A stretch of 64,000 nucleotides of DNA, taken from NCBI RefSeq assembly GCF_000716675.1, contig NZ_JNXT01000005.1, positions 124,001-188,000 on the forward strand, read 5' to 3'. The notes under the pieces are model-generated. The model saw only the letters and a program-made list of their open reading frames with translations, had not been told where the DNA came from and searched no databases. The DNA comes from Streptomyces alboflavus (GTDB lineage: Bacteria; Actinomycetota; Actinomycetes; Streptomycetales; Streptomycetaceae). Positions within the stretch are counted from its first letter, which is position 1, and every line of letters starts with the position of its first letter. Positions 41,492-51,000 of this stretch are shown here, piece by piece. Both the position numbers and the translations under genes were made by a program.

Positions 41492-42234
41492 GGGCCGGTC
41501 TGCGCGGATGTACGGATGATGGCCCGCAACTCGTCGGGGGTGCGCCAGGATTCTCCGGGACGGCTCCTGTGGCACATGCGGTGGCAGTTCGCGCACAGGC
41601 AGGCGAGGTCGTCGAGCCGGGTCTTGCTGGTGCCGACGACATGGAGAGGAGTGACGTGGTGCACTTCGATGTAGTCGGCGCCGAGCTCTCCGTACGTCAC
41701 GGTGAAGTCGAAGCTGCAGACCTCGCACATGAGGGTGCCGCCGCGCCGCCGTACCTGCTGGATCTTTGCTCTGCGGAGTCTGGGGTCACGCTCGCGGACC
41801 AGGGCGCGTCGGACGAGCAGCCTTCCTTCGACCGCAGTGGAGCCGGAATCGTCGACCTCATCGGGCTGCGGGGTGAGGAGCTGGAGCTGCCCGGAACCGA
41901 TTCCGTCCTCGATCGCCTGGGCTGCCGCGAGCATCTCGGCTTCCCGGCTGATCAGGGCATCGATCATCTGCAGGGTCGGATTGCCGCACCGCGTGCGGCC
42001 GCCGCTGTAGCCGGGATGGTTCGTTGCGAAGTCAGTGGTTTTCCGGCTGACGCTGTCCGGCGACCTGAACCCAGGCAGGGAGAGGGCTTCGGCCGGGTGG
42101 ATCGGGAGCGAACGCAGCAGCTCAGACAGCTCGTGAACCTCGCGGTCGCCGGTCCGGAGTTCTCGCCATCCATTCCGCACGACGAGCGCCCCGGCCAGTA
42201 CGAGCTCGTCCTCACTCCACGCAGGTGTCCGCAT
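41464..42234 (-). CDS. HNH endonuclease
   Basis: A 256-residue protein. The C-terminal third is an HNH nuclease with zinc ligands: CEVCSFDFTVTYG, the catalytic EVHHVTPLHVVG, LACLCANCHRMCHRS. The N-terminal part (WSEDELVLAGALVVRNGWRELRTGDREVHELSELLRSLPIHP...RSPDSVSRKTTDFATNHPGYSGGRTRCGNP) occurs in many actinobacterial HNH proteins associated with restriction islands, where it probably recognises DNA. The ATG at 42234 gives the usual start. It is divergent from the methyltransferase gene, so it may be a methylation-dependent or partner nuclease; that is inference. Confidence 0.85.
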   Translation of the reverse strand: MRTPAWSEDELVLAGALVVRNGWRELRTGDREVHELSELLRSLPIHPAEALSLPGFRSPDSVSRKTTDFATNHPGYSGGRTRCGNPTLQMIDALISREAEMLAAAQAIEDGIGSGQLQLLTPQPDEVDDSGSTAVEGRLLVRRALVRERDPRLRRAKIQQVRRRGGTLMCEVCSFDFTVTYGELGADYIEVHHVTPLHVVGTSKTRLDDLACLCANCHRMCHRSRPGESWRTPDELRAIIRTSAQTGPHAASASVS

Positions 42235-42394
42235 GCGCAATATCGTATGAGTGTTCGGCGTGACGGAGGGTGCGTTCGGTGAACGGCGCGGCGTACTGCA
42301 CACTTAGTCGGGTCTCGATGTCAGTGGGTTCTGTCACCCTCTGTGATGGTGGATTGCAAGATGTGTCCGCCGCTGCACGTCTGCAAGGAGGGGG

Positions 42395-43588
42395 ATGACC
42401 CACATGAAGGAACGCGTGTACACCTCTGTGGAAATCTGTGCCGGCGCCGGTGGCCAGGCCATCGGTCTGCACCAGGCCGGATTCAAGCACGCTGCACTCA
42501 TCGAGATTGATCCGCATGCAGCGAAGACGCTCGCAGACAACGTCACGGAGCGTGCGGAGTGGAACTGGGAGCGGGACCACTGTGATGTCCTGCCGCCGAC
42601 GGATGTCAAGGACTTCAAGCCAGCCCGGGACTTGAAGAAGAGCGGCGCACTGCTAGCAGCCGACGGCCTGGATCTCCTGGCCGGTGGTGTGCCTTGCCCG
42701 CCGTTCTCGCACGCGGGGAAGCAGCTCGGCAAGGACGACGAGCGTGATCTGTTCCCGCGGATGCTGGAGCTCGTCGAAGAGCTCAATCCCCGAGCGGTGA
42801 TGATCGAGAACGTACGCGGGATCATGGACCCGAAGTTCGCCGACTACCGCGACTGGATCATGGCCAGGCTGCAGGGTGGTACGTACCGAGGTGAAGACGG
42901 TCAGCAGGCATACGAGCGAGGGCTCGGCTACTCCGTCTGCAAGTGGGACGTCCTTGAGGCCAGCGACTTCGGTGTCCCACAGCTGCGACCGCGCGCCATC
43001 CTCGTAGCTATTCGCGAGGACGTACTTAAGGACGTCAAGTACGAATGGCCGACTCCGACGCACGAGGAGCCGGTCAGCGTTGCAACTAGCCTTCAGCCCT
43101 CCATGCTTGAGCGGTACGAGCCGTACTTCGAGGGGACGTACGCGCAGCAAGCCCGCGATGCCTATGACCGCTGGCTCGGTGAGGCGGAGAAGCGCGCCGC
43201 CGAACAGAAGGGCAAGGGGGGCGGCATCGCGCCCACGCTGGTCGGCGGGTCGAAGAAGCACGGGGGCGCAGATCTGGGCCCCAGCCGGGCGAAGGCCGCG
43301 TGGAAGCTGCTCGGGGTCTCGGGGCTTGGCGTGGCGAACGACATCGACACGTGCAAGCAGAAGAAGACCGAGGACCGGGATCTCTTCGGCGACGACGGTC
43401 CGATGCTCACCGTGAAGCAGGCGGCGCTCATTCAAGGCTTCCCGCCGGAGTGGACGTTCTCCGGAGGCAAGACCGCGCAGTACCGGCAGGTGGGCAATGC
43501 CTTCCCTCCGCCGGTAGCCGAAGCGGTTGGCAAGTCCATCCTTGATGTCCTCAAGGCGGCACGAGGGCGAGATCAGCAAGAGGGCTGA
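42395..43588 (+). CDS. DNA C5-cytosine methyltransferase (DrmMII/Dcm type)
   Basis: A 397-residue 5-methylcytosine methyltransferase. Motif I is EICAGAGGQAIGLHQAGF (residue 13-30), motif IV with catalytic Cys-101 is AGGVPCPPFSHAGKQ, motif VI is ENVRG (138), motif VIII is DFGVPQLRPR, and IQGFPPEW, QVGNAFPPPVA complete it. It should protect host DNA. Neighbours suggest two identities: the modification enzyme of the NaeI-like nucleases (NaeI sites are GCCGGC) and the DrmMII of a DISARM-like locus. Start is 42395 or 42404. The stop is directly adjacent to the convergent vsr stop. Confidence 0.92.
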   Translation: MTHMKERVYTSVEICAGAGGQAIGLHQAGFKHAALIEIDPHAAKTLADNVTERAEWNWERDHCDVLPPTDVKDFKPARDLKKSGALLAADGLDLLAGGVPCPPFSHAGKQLGKDDERDLFPRMLELVEELNPRAVMIENVRGIMDPKFADYRDWIMARLQGGTYRGEDGQQAYERGLGYSVCKWDVLEASDFGVPQLRPRAILVAIREDVLKDVKYEWPTPTHEEPVSVATSLQPSMLERYEPYFEGTYAQQARDAYDRWLGEAEKRAAEQKGKGGGIAPTLVGGSKKHGGADLGPSRAKAAWKLLGVSGLGVANDIDTCKQKKTEDRDLFGDDGPMLTVKQAALIQGFPPEWTFSGGKTAQYRQVGNAFPPPVAEAVGKSILDVLKAARGRDQQEG

Positions 43589-44065
43589 TCAGTCGCTGCC
43601 GCCTTGCCTGCCGCCTCCCGTCGGACGAGCCCGGCGACTCTCGACCTCCGCGGCGATCCGGCTGGCGCACTCGGCCGATGGTTCGTGTTCCCAGAACCGG
43701 AGCACCGTCCAGCCTGCCTCCGCCAGGCGCTGGTCGGTGTCCCGGTCGCGAGCAATGTTCCGGGCTACCTTGTCGGACCAGTAGCCCTCGTTGGTCTTCG
43801 GCGGAACGTAGTGTTCAGGACAGCCGTGCCAGTAGCACCCGTCGATGAAGACTGCGACCTTCGAGGGCCGGAATACGAGGTCAGCCGTGCGACGGAGATC
43901 GGGCAGCGGCCTGGCAGCAACGCGATAGCGCAGACCTTGTGCGTGCACAAGCCTGCGAATCAACTGCTCAGGCTTGGTGTCTCTGCTGCGGATGGCCTGC
44001 ATATTGCGGCGCCGGGCCGCAGACGATGCCCATGACCCTTCTGGTGGGTTCCAAGATTCGTTCAT
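43589..44065 (-). CDS. vsr: Very short patch repair endonuclease
   Basis: A 158-residue nuclease that nicks at T:G mismatches produced when 5-methylcytosine deaminates. Signature sequences are RRRNMQAIRSRDTKPEQLIRRLVHAQGLRYRV, PDLRRTADLVFRPSKVAVFIDGCYWHGCPEH (catalytic Asp and zinc ligands) and RDRDTDQRLAEAGWTVLRFWEHE. It counteracts the mutagenic effect of the neighbouring C5 methyltransferase. I chose the ATG at 44065. It ends exactly where the methyltransferase gene ends and lies 33 bases after the first NaeI-like gene on the same strand. Confidence 0.95.
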   Translation of the reverse strand: MNESWNPPEGSWASSAARRRNMQAIRSRDTKPEQLIRRLVHAQGLRYRVAARPLPDLRRTADLVFRPSKVAVFIDGCYWHGCPEHYVPPKTNEGYWSDKVARNIARDRDTDQRLAEAGWTVLRFWEHEPSAECASRIAAEVESRRARPTGGGRQGGSD

Positions 44066-44098
44066 GAGCTGCAATCCTGTGTGAACTGGAGTGGAATT

Positions 44099-45067
44099 TC
44101 ACTCTTTGGTGCCGGGCAGGCGTGGCCCGTTCTCTCGTGGGTCCCCATCTTTCGCGAGTACCCATTCCCGGCCATCTAGAGCAGTGCGAGGAAGGTCCTG
44201 ATGCCAGGGCTTGGCCTCAACGACCCTGAAGCTCACTAGTTCTCCATTCCTAGGCGCGCGTGGAATCTGGACGTGGAGAGTCTCAAGGATTTTTCGGTGG
44301 GCTTTCCAGTGGCCGGCGATGAGGATTCCTTCGTTGCGAAGCACGGTCCTTGCGCGACCGTCCCCTTCACGGACCCGTGCCATCCCATCCAGCTGCTGGG
44401 CAACTGTGTCAGTTGTATCGCGATCGATCAACTGATGCTGCACTCTCTCGAAAAGCCTGTTGACCCGTTCCTGCCCAGATCTAGACTCGTCGCATATATA
44501 TTTCTGGCTCTCTGGATTCAGCGAAAGTAGGATGCTTTTCGGGAATGCTGATTCCTTTGTGATCCACTCGATCTGCTTCTTTCCGACCTTCGCTGAAACT
44601 CCTCGCTTGCCGTCATTATTTGGCTTTCCGGTGAGGAATTCAGGCCTAGATCTCAGGACTCCCGCACTAAAGCGCTCGCGGGCTTCGTCCACACTGACGA
44701 GAAGGCAGATGCGCCCAACGGCTTCCTGGGGAATTGCCCAGTTCGTTCCGATGGTGAACTTGCAGTCGACTTCATGTCCCCGCACCAGGTAGTCGAGAGG
44801 TTTCTCCTTCGCTCCTTCCTTCTTTACTCCGCGAGGAATTTCGAAGGTATCCTGCAGGATGATCTCGACCTTGGTTCCGATGTATGACTTCTCGTTCTTG
44901 GTTAGCTGCTCAATTGAATAACGACCCGTTCTGCGGCCGTCAAGAACCTCGTTTACAGCCGTTCGCAGAGAGTGCCTGAACTTCTCCTCGAAGTTCTTCT
45001 GGCTACGGAACCATGAGAGTGTTTCCTGGACTGCCAGGTCTGTTGCTGGCGTGTATGTGTGCTTCAT
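44099..45067 (-). CDS. NaeI-like type II restriction endonuclease (copy A)
   Basis: A 322-residue protein of the NaeI family. The nuclease centre has GTKVE (Glu-68), LDY (Asp-92) and HEVDCKF (Asp-101, Lys-103), corresponding to NaeI Glu70, Asp86, Asp95 and Lys97, with about eight extra residues between the first two. The C-terminal half matches the NaeI DNA-binding (Topo/CAP-like) domain: SGQERVNRLFERVQHQLIDRDTTDTVAQQLDGMARVR and LISAGHWK-type segment. NaeI is a type IIE enzyme that needs two sites. Codon use is less GC-biased than neighbours outside the island. Confidence 0.87.
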   Translation of the reverse strand: MKHTYTPATDLAVQETLSWFRSQKNFEEKFRHSLRTAVNEVLDGRRTGRYSIEQLTKNEKSYIGTKVEIILQDTFEIPRGVKKEGAKEKPLDYLVRGHEVDCKFTIGTNWAIPQEAVGRICLLVSVDEARERFSAGVLRSRPEFLTGKPNNDGKRGVSAKVGKKQIEWITKESAFPKSILLSLNPESQKYICDESRSGQERVNRLFERVQHQLIDRDTTDTVAQQLDGMARVREGDGRARTVLRNEGILIAGHWKAHRKILETLHVQIPRAPRNGELVSFRVVEAKPWHQDLPRTALDGREWVLAKDGDPRENGPRLPGTKE

Positions 45068-45096
45068 GCTGAGTCGCTAGGCTGCCTTGGCTCCGG

Positions 45097-46068
45097 TCAG
45101 TATGCTTTCGAAGGGGAAGGAAGTTCAGGGGCGAGTGATACGGGATCGTCAGGCCCTGCCGCGATCCAAAGCCGACCGTTGATGGCGGCGGTATGCGGGT
45201 CGAGTGGATTCGTGGATTCAGTCACCCTTACGCTGACGAACTCGCCTTCCAGGGGAACCGGTACGCCAAGTTGCCGTGCGATCTCTTGGTGGTTCCGGTA
45301 ATCCCCCATGATGATGTATCCCTCACCGCGCAGTGCAGAGCGGGCACCGCCATTGCCCCTTACGCGCTTCATGTAGTCCTTCTGCTGCGCCACGGTGCGC
45401 ACAACGTTGCGGCCGATGCGCCGCTTCGGTGCGCGCCTGAACAGTTCGTTCAGGCGCTGCTGCCCGGACTTCGAGGAGAATACGGCGTCGCGGTCGCGCG
45501 GATCCATATGTAGCAGCACATTCTCAGGTAGCTCGGCCTTGTGCCAAATCCACTGGATCTTGTCGCGGTGGGCAGCTTTGACGGTCAGCTTCATGTCGCG
45601 GTTGTTCCCCGTGTTCAGCCACTCGCGCCGGATGCGGAGTAGTCCCGCACTCCATTGGCTCTTGTAGTCATCTGCCGATACGAGAAGGCACAGGTGGCCC
45701 AAGGCTTCTGGTGGGATCATCCAACCGCCGGGCTGCTGCGAGTACTTACAGTCCACGTCGATGCCAGCGATCTGGTAGTCCATGGTGAGACCGTCATCGA
45801 ACTTGAACTCGCGCTGCAGATTGATCTCAACCAGCGTTCCAGCGTGAGTCTTCTCGGTCTTGAAAAGGGTCTTCCAGTCGTAGCGACCGGTGACCTCGCC
45901 GTTGAGGAGCATGTCGATCGTGTCGCGGAGAACTGACGCGAACCGGTGCCCGTCAGGGTCGAGCGCACGGATTCGGTCGTACACCCTGACAAGCTCGGCA
46001 TCTTTCTGTGCCAGGTCACCCTGGGAAATATGGATGGCCGCTGCGGCGTCATCTTCGAGTGGGTGCAA
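45097..46068 (-). CDS. NaeI-like type II restriction endonuclease (copy B)
   Basis: A 323-residue paralogue of copy A. The active-site set Glu-81 (TLVEINL), Asp-97 (MDYQI), Asp-106 and Lys-108 (VDCKYS) has exactly the 16-9-2 spacing of NaeI. The C-terminal SGQQRLNELFRRAPKRRIGRNVVRTVAQQKDYMKRVRGNGGARSALRGEGYIIMGDYRNHQEIARQLGVP matches the second NaeI domain. The start is uncertain: only TTG (46068) is available near the expected position. The frame remains open, without ATG or GTG, to about 46110. Overall identity with copy A looks low (clear motif matches only), so this is an old duplication. Confidence 0.87.
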   Translation of the reverse strand: MHPLEDDAAAAIHISQGDLAQKDAELVRVYDRIRALDPDGHRFASVLRDTIDMLLNGEVTGRYDWKTLFKTEKTHAGTLVEINLQREFKFDDGLTMDYQIAGIDVDCKYSQQPGGWMIPPEALGHLCLLVSADDYKSQWSAGLLRIRREWLNTGNNRDMKLTVKAAHRDKIQWIWHKAELPENVLLHMDPRDRDAVFSSKSGQQRLNELFRRAPKRRIGRNVVRTVAQQKDYMKRVRGNGGARSALRGEGYIIMGDYRNHQEIARQLGVPVPLEGEFVSVRVTESTNPLDPHTAAINGRLWIAAGPDDPVSLAPELPSPSKAY

Positions 46069-46129
46069 AACCGTTATCCAATCAGCCAGTTGAGTGAGCT
46101 GGGCAATCAGTGGACGACCGGCGGCAGAG

Positions 46130-48055
46130 TCAGCTGCCCTGGCTGAAGAACCCGATATCTGGATCCGATAGGGTGCCGACTACCAGACCGCGGTCCAGGA
46201 ATCGATTGAACTCTTCACAGGCTGTTTCTGGAAGCAGACCGCAAGTGTGGCACGCGGCGAGGTTGCAGGAGTCCGGCCCTTGGCCGCTGCTGTCGATGCA
46301 CACAGGGTCGGAGGAACACCAGCGTGCGGCCGAGATCGCTGATTCAAGAACAGTCTCGAAACGCCCAGGCTTGCCCATTCTTACCAGCCCTCCAAGCGTC
46401 CCTTCGGAGTCACCAGCAGCCGTGTAGATGAGCATTCCTGCGGTGCCATCACGACCGTTGTCCACATATAGGCGCTCACGAAGTGATGCGGAGCTGTATC
46501 CGCAGTCGTAAGTAAGCTGATTGATGAGCATGTGGGCAAGCGTATGGGCCAGAATGAACCGGGGGAAAATCTCCCGCCCCGTCAGATGTCTTTTCTCCGC
46601 GATGGCCTGAAATCGTTCACTTATCGGGGCAACCCGGTTCGCGATAGCTGGATTCCCCTCCTCCCATGCGGCCAGCTTGTCGGCATTCAGCTCTAGAAAG
46701 ATTCCTTCGCCGAGTACCGTGTATGCGGGAAGCCACGATTCATCGTCTTGTACTTGCTTCCTGCGTAGCAGTGCGGCCCGGCCCTCGCGATCTTCTCGAT
46801 CTGCTTCGGCGAATACCCTGTTGAAGCCCCACAGTGCTCTCGTCTCTCGCAACTTTTCCACCAGCCGAATGCTGGAGACTGAATCATTGAGTGCTGATTC
46901 GTAGGGTTCCTCAGCTTGCCGCACCACCAGATCCGGTGAATCAATCTCGCCCCTGAGCGCCGCATACTCCTCGTCGCGGAGACTGCCTGCACCGGATTCC
47001 TCGTCTGCTGCCGCAACTGCCCCGTCCTGCCCCAGGCTCTGGGCTACGGCAATGGCCTCATCCAATTGAGCGTCGCTGTACGGGGTCAGTACTTTAGCGT
47101 TGGCTTTGGCCACCTTGCGCAGTTGAGTTGCCTTCGGCATCTCTTCCATCCCCAGGAGAAGCAGAGTCTCCAATGCGCTTCTGATCGGCCCCTGAGGATC
47201 TGTGAGCAGCGCCATCAGATCGGGGTCGACGTTGCCTGTCTCCGCGGAGGGAACGAAGATCGAACTCCGGACCAATGCGTAGTAGATGTTAGATGCCCCG
47301 CGTAGAGTGGCACGAAGTGCTGCTGGGCAAGGGTGTTCTGCTTCCTCTATTCCGAGCCATGGAGTGCCACCGCGGCAGGTGTACTCGGCCCCTTTCTCAA
47401 GTTCCAGCGTCAGGACCGTCGATTCCTGCTCCCGTTGCTGGTCACGGCGCGTTGAAGTAATCCCGCTCAAGAAGCGCTCTGATCCGCACCCCTCACACTT
47501 CAGTTTCTGTGATGCTAGGGTTCCGCCCCCTGAAGTAGTCAGTTTCAGCTGGGGGCGCGTGCAGGTGGGATGAATCGAATAGTGCACCCACTCTGACCAC
47601 GGGAAGTCCTGCACGTGGCCCTTCTCGCACATGCACACAAAGGGGACCTGGGCGAGGAAGGGACTCCTCTTCGTGCCCAGGCTCTCGCCACAGCCAGAAC
47701 AACGCGGCTTGCCCAGGAGGTGCAATGGCTGCTTGCTTAGCTGGCGGCATCGGGGGCAGAAGCTCCACGTAGGGAACCTGAGTACAGGAATCGTCAGGTT
47801 GATGTTTGTGTCATTTCCCCCGTACGGACTCCGGCGACGGAAGTCTGGCGGGAGGAGCAGACGGCTCACACCGAGATCCTTCTCAAGGCGCCATTCGTGT
47901 ACTCGAAAGGACTCAATGTCGAGCGTCGCGTCAGTCTCGGAGAACCAGTGGTCCAGGCCGGCGGTGATGACGGATGTCCCGTCGGAGAGAACCTGCATGG
48001 CTCCCGGTCCGAATGGCGCGACGAACTGTGACCGGCGTACGACTCCCTCGATCAC
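46130..48055 (-). CDS. drmB: DrmB-like DUF1998 protein of a DISARM-type system
   Basis: A 641-residue protein. It begins VIEGVVRRSQFVAPFGPGAMQVLSDGTSVITAGLDHWF, as DrmB proteins do, has several zinc-ribbon pairs (FCPRCRQL, RCSGCGE, CMCEKGH, KCEGCG), and ends with the DUF1998 signature CNLAACHTCGLLPETACEEFNRFLDRGLVVGTL. DrmB works with DrmA in the DISARM core that restrains incoming DNA. The GTG start overlaps the drmA stop by four bases (48052-48055). It is 61 bases upstream of NaeI-like copy B, so the nuclease genes could be expressed from the same transcript. Confidence 0.9.
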   Translation of the reverse strand: MIEGVVRRSQFVAPFGPGAMQVLSDGTSVITAGLDHWFSETDATLDIESFRVHEWRLEKDLGVSRLLLPPDFRRRSPYGGNDTNINLTIPVLRFPTWSFCPRCRQLSKQPLHLLGKPRCSGCGESLGTKRSPFLAQVPFVCMCEKGHVQDFPWSEWVHYSIHPTCTRPQLKLTTSGGGTLASQKLKCEGCGSERFLSGITSTRRDQQREQESTVLTLELEKGAEYTCRGGTPWLGIEEAEHPCPAALRATLRGASNIYYALVRSSIFVPSAETGNVDPDLMALLTDPQGPIRSALETLLLLGMEEMPKATQLRKVAKANAKVLTPYSDAQLDEAIAVAQSLGQDGAVAAADEESGAGSLRDEEYAALRGEIDSPDLVVRQAEEPYESALNDSVSSIRLVEKLRETRALWGFNRVFAEADREDREGRAALLRRKQVQDDESWLPAYTVLGEGIFLELNADKLAAWEEGNPAIANRVAPISERFQAIAEKRHLTGREIFPRFILAHTLAHMLINQLTYDCGYSSASLRERLYVDNGRDGTAGMLIYTAAGDSEGTLGGLVRMGKPGRFETVLESAISAARWCSSDPVCIDSSGQGPDSCNLAACHTCGLLPETACEEFNRFLDRGLVVGTLSDPDIGFFSQGS

Positions 48056-51000
48056 TGTTGCACCCCCTCCCCGGCGGCGTAGAGATGTGTCACCTTGGCG
48101 CGGCACTCAGCGTCGGCACCACGCATGGACGTGGGCGTGGGCCAGCTCAGGGCAGCAAATTCCTCGGGAACGTACTGCCCTGCAGGACGTAGCAACTGGT
48201 TCGGGACGACTTCGCCACCAGGTGACCCCCACTCCGTGGGCTGCACCGCGTTCCAGCGCTTGTACCGTTCAGCGATCACGCGGTTCAATCGCCCGAGCTC
48301 GTCGGGATCGCACACCGCAGCACGCGCCCGGAGCAGGCCCGCGGCCTTGTCGAACGCCTCCTGCGGAACAGGGTAGGGCTGATCCTGCGTCCTATCGATC
48401 GTCTGACGAATGTAGGAGATGAGCACGGCGTGTAGGGCGCGGTCGAGAGCCGGCGGTGAGAAGGGAGTGGCGCTGGTCGGCTCGACCTGGGCGTAGAGGC
48501 GCTGGTGGTAGCTGCGGAAACGCTCGAAGTGGCTCCGGTCTCGTGGCTTGGCGGCGCCGTACAGGGTGACGACGAGTCCGGGACGAGTGTCAGCCCGACG
48601 CCCTACGCGGCCTGTCACCTGGATGTACTGGGATGTGCTCTTCGGTTGGCCAACGATGGTCATGAGGGACAGCCGGTCGATGTCGATGCCGACTTCGATC
48701 AGGCTGGAAGCCAGGCACGCGTCGATTGCCTTTGGCTTCTCTCCTACGGCCGGGGTGGAAAGCTTCTCCATGGACTGTGGGATCTGGTCCTGACGGAGAC
48801 GGCTGGTCATCTCTTCTACGCGATTCAGATACCGCAAGGCTGTCCGGTCAGCACTCGACCGGTTATTGATGGTCTTCAAATAGTCGGGAATGTCTGACTG
48901 CATCAGCGATAGTGAATTCCCCAGCTCCCGCAGGCTGTTGAAGAACACCATCAGTGTCCACCAGGGGTCCCTCTCCTCCTCGGGAGAGTCCTGGGCAGCC
49001 TGGAGCAGCGCAGCGAAAGACCTTACCTGGACTGTCTGCATCGAGCCCAGCGCTGGAGCGTGGACGCCGATGTACTTGCGCCCAGGCAGCAGTTCTCCGG
49101 TCCTGCGGTCTCGCTCGTAGACAGCGAAGAAGGAGTCCTCTGCATTGATCCCGTGAGGCGGGAAGAGGTTGACACGTTCTCGCCCATAGAGCGATTTGAT
49201 CTGTTCTTCGTGGCGCCGGATGGTCGCTGTCGAGGCCACGATCTTGGGGGCAGCCGGAGGCTCACGCCGGTAGTCGGTGCAGAGCTCTTCGATGACGCTC
49301 TCGTAGAGACCGGCCATGGATCCCAGAGGACCGGCGATCAGGTGGAGCTCGTCCTGGATGACCAGCTCGGGAGGCGAGTACTGTCGCTTCCCCGAGTCGC
49401 CAAAGCCGAAAAGAGAGCGCGCCTCTGGTCGCCAGGCGAGGAGGGCAAATTTGTCGACGGTGCCGATGACCAGTGAGGGACGGAACTCGTACACGTCGTC
49501 ATCAACTACATACACCGGAAGTGGGTGCTCAGGAGTGGAGAACCGGCACGACCGGTCTGGGCAGATGAAGGCGACACGGTGCCCGCGCTTCTCGTAGCCG
49601 GCTACCGTGCCACGCTTGCCGCCCCCACGGCGTCCACCTCGTCCGCCAGGGCTGCTGGAATCGTCCGTACTGCGGACCGGACCCATCTGGGCTGCACACC
49701 ACGGGCACCGCAACAACAAGAACGGGTTGTTGCTGTCGCCACTCAGCATCTTCTGCAGATCACTCACCGCTTGGCGGTGGTAGTTCGGGGTTGAATCCGA
49801 ACCGACCCAGATGCCGATCGAGAAGGGCTCTTGGCCCAGATCGGTTCTCGTCAGGCGCATGTCCTCCAGGGCACAGATCAATGCCGCGGCCCGCAGGAAC
49901 TGCTGAGTGGTGAGCAACCGCAGCGTGTAGCGCATGAGAACCGTCACGCTTGCGTCGTCACGCTGACGCAGGCGCCTGAGCAGCATGGCGAAGGCTGAGA
50001 GGCCGAGATAGGCCTCAGTCTTGCCGCCACCTGTGGGGAAGAAGATCAAATCGACTGTGTCGCGTTCGGGATGCCCGCGATCTGCCGTCGAGGGGAGGGA
50101 GGCGAGCAGGAACGCGATCTGGAAGGCTCGCCACCGTCCTCGGCCCCTGCGCGCTGCTTCCACCTCGTCGGGCTGCGTGCCCATGACTCGGATCCGGCCG
50201 TCCTCGACGACGGTTTCGCGCCGTTCGGGCACAGACCGCAGCTGCTGTCTGAGCATGGCCGCATTGGCGAGACGGAATGCCTGCGCTACGTCGCTCTCCT
50301 CATCGCTGGCGATGAGCGCCAGGCCCTCACGCATTCGCTCCAGGGCCGCCGAGCACCGCCTGACGTGGTCTGTCGCTGTCTCACGATGGACATCGTCAAG
50401 TCCAGCTGCTTCTTCGCTCCGGTTGCCAATCCACTCTGCGTAGGCCGTGAGCACCCGTTCGAGCTGAGCTGTCCCGCCGGGCTCCAGACCGGCGAGCTGA
50501 GCCATCGAAACGGTCAGCTCAGTACCATCCGGCAGCCTGATGTCCGGGGTGATTCTCGGAACTTCGTACGCAGGCAGAGGGTCCGCGGCGGCCCACTTGG
50601 GCGGCGCGCCGTCAGAGGGTGCCTCCCAAGTGGCTGCACAGCCATGCCCTACGGCGTATGTCTGTGTACTCCGGTAGATGAGCCGGAAAGACCGGTCATC
50701 TGGATGGGAGCTGGTGTCCTCCGGCTCTGGGTACGGAATCAGCGGGGTGCCGAGGGGGGTAGCGGTCATGCTGGTCTGGAACAGGCACTTGGCAGCGATG
50801 GGCTGCGTGCCCACGGTGGACTGATTCGTGAGCGCGGTTGTGACGAGCATTCCCCGAGGGTGCGGGCGGAGGTTCACCGTGAGGCGTGGTGACAAGCCCT
50901 CGAGTCCGGTCGACCGTTCTGCATCGGGTACCAAGTTGCGGTGTGTGCCTGCGACTTGTGACAGCTGGGCTGCTGAAATGCGCCAGATGGCGGCCATGGG

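Noticed and set aside
44099-46068. Frameshifted halves of a single nuclease gene
   Set aside because: Each product is full length and carries its own complete active site and DNA-binding domain, so they are paralogues.
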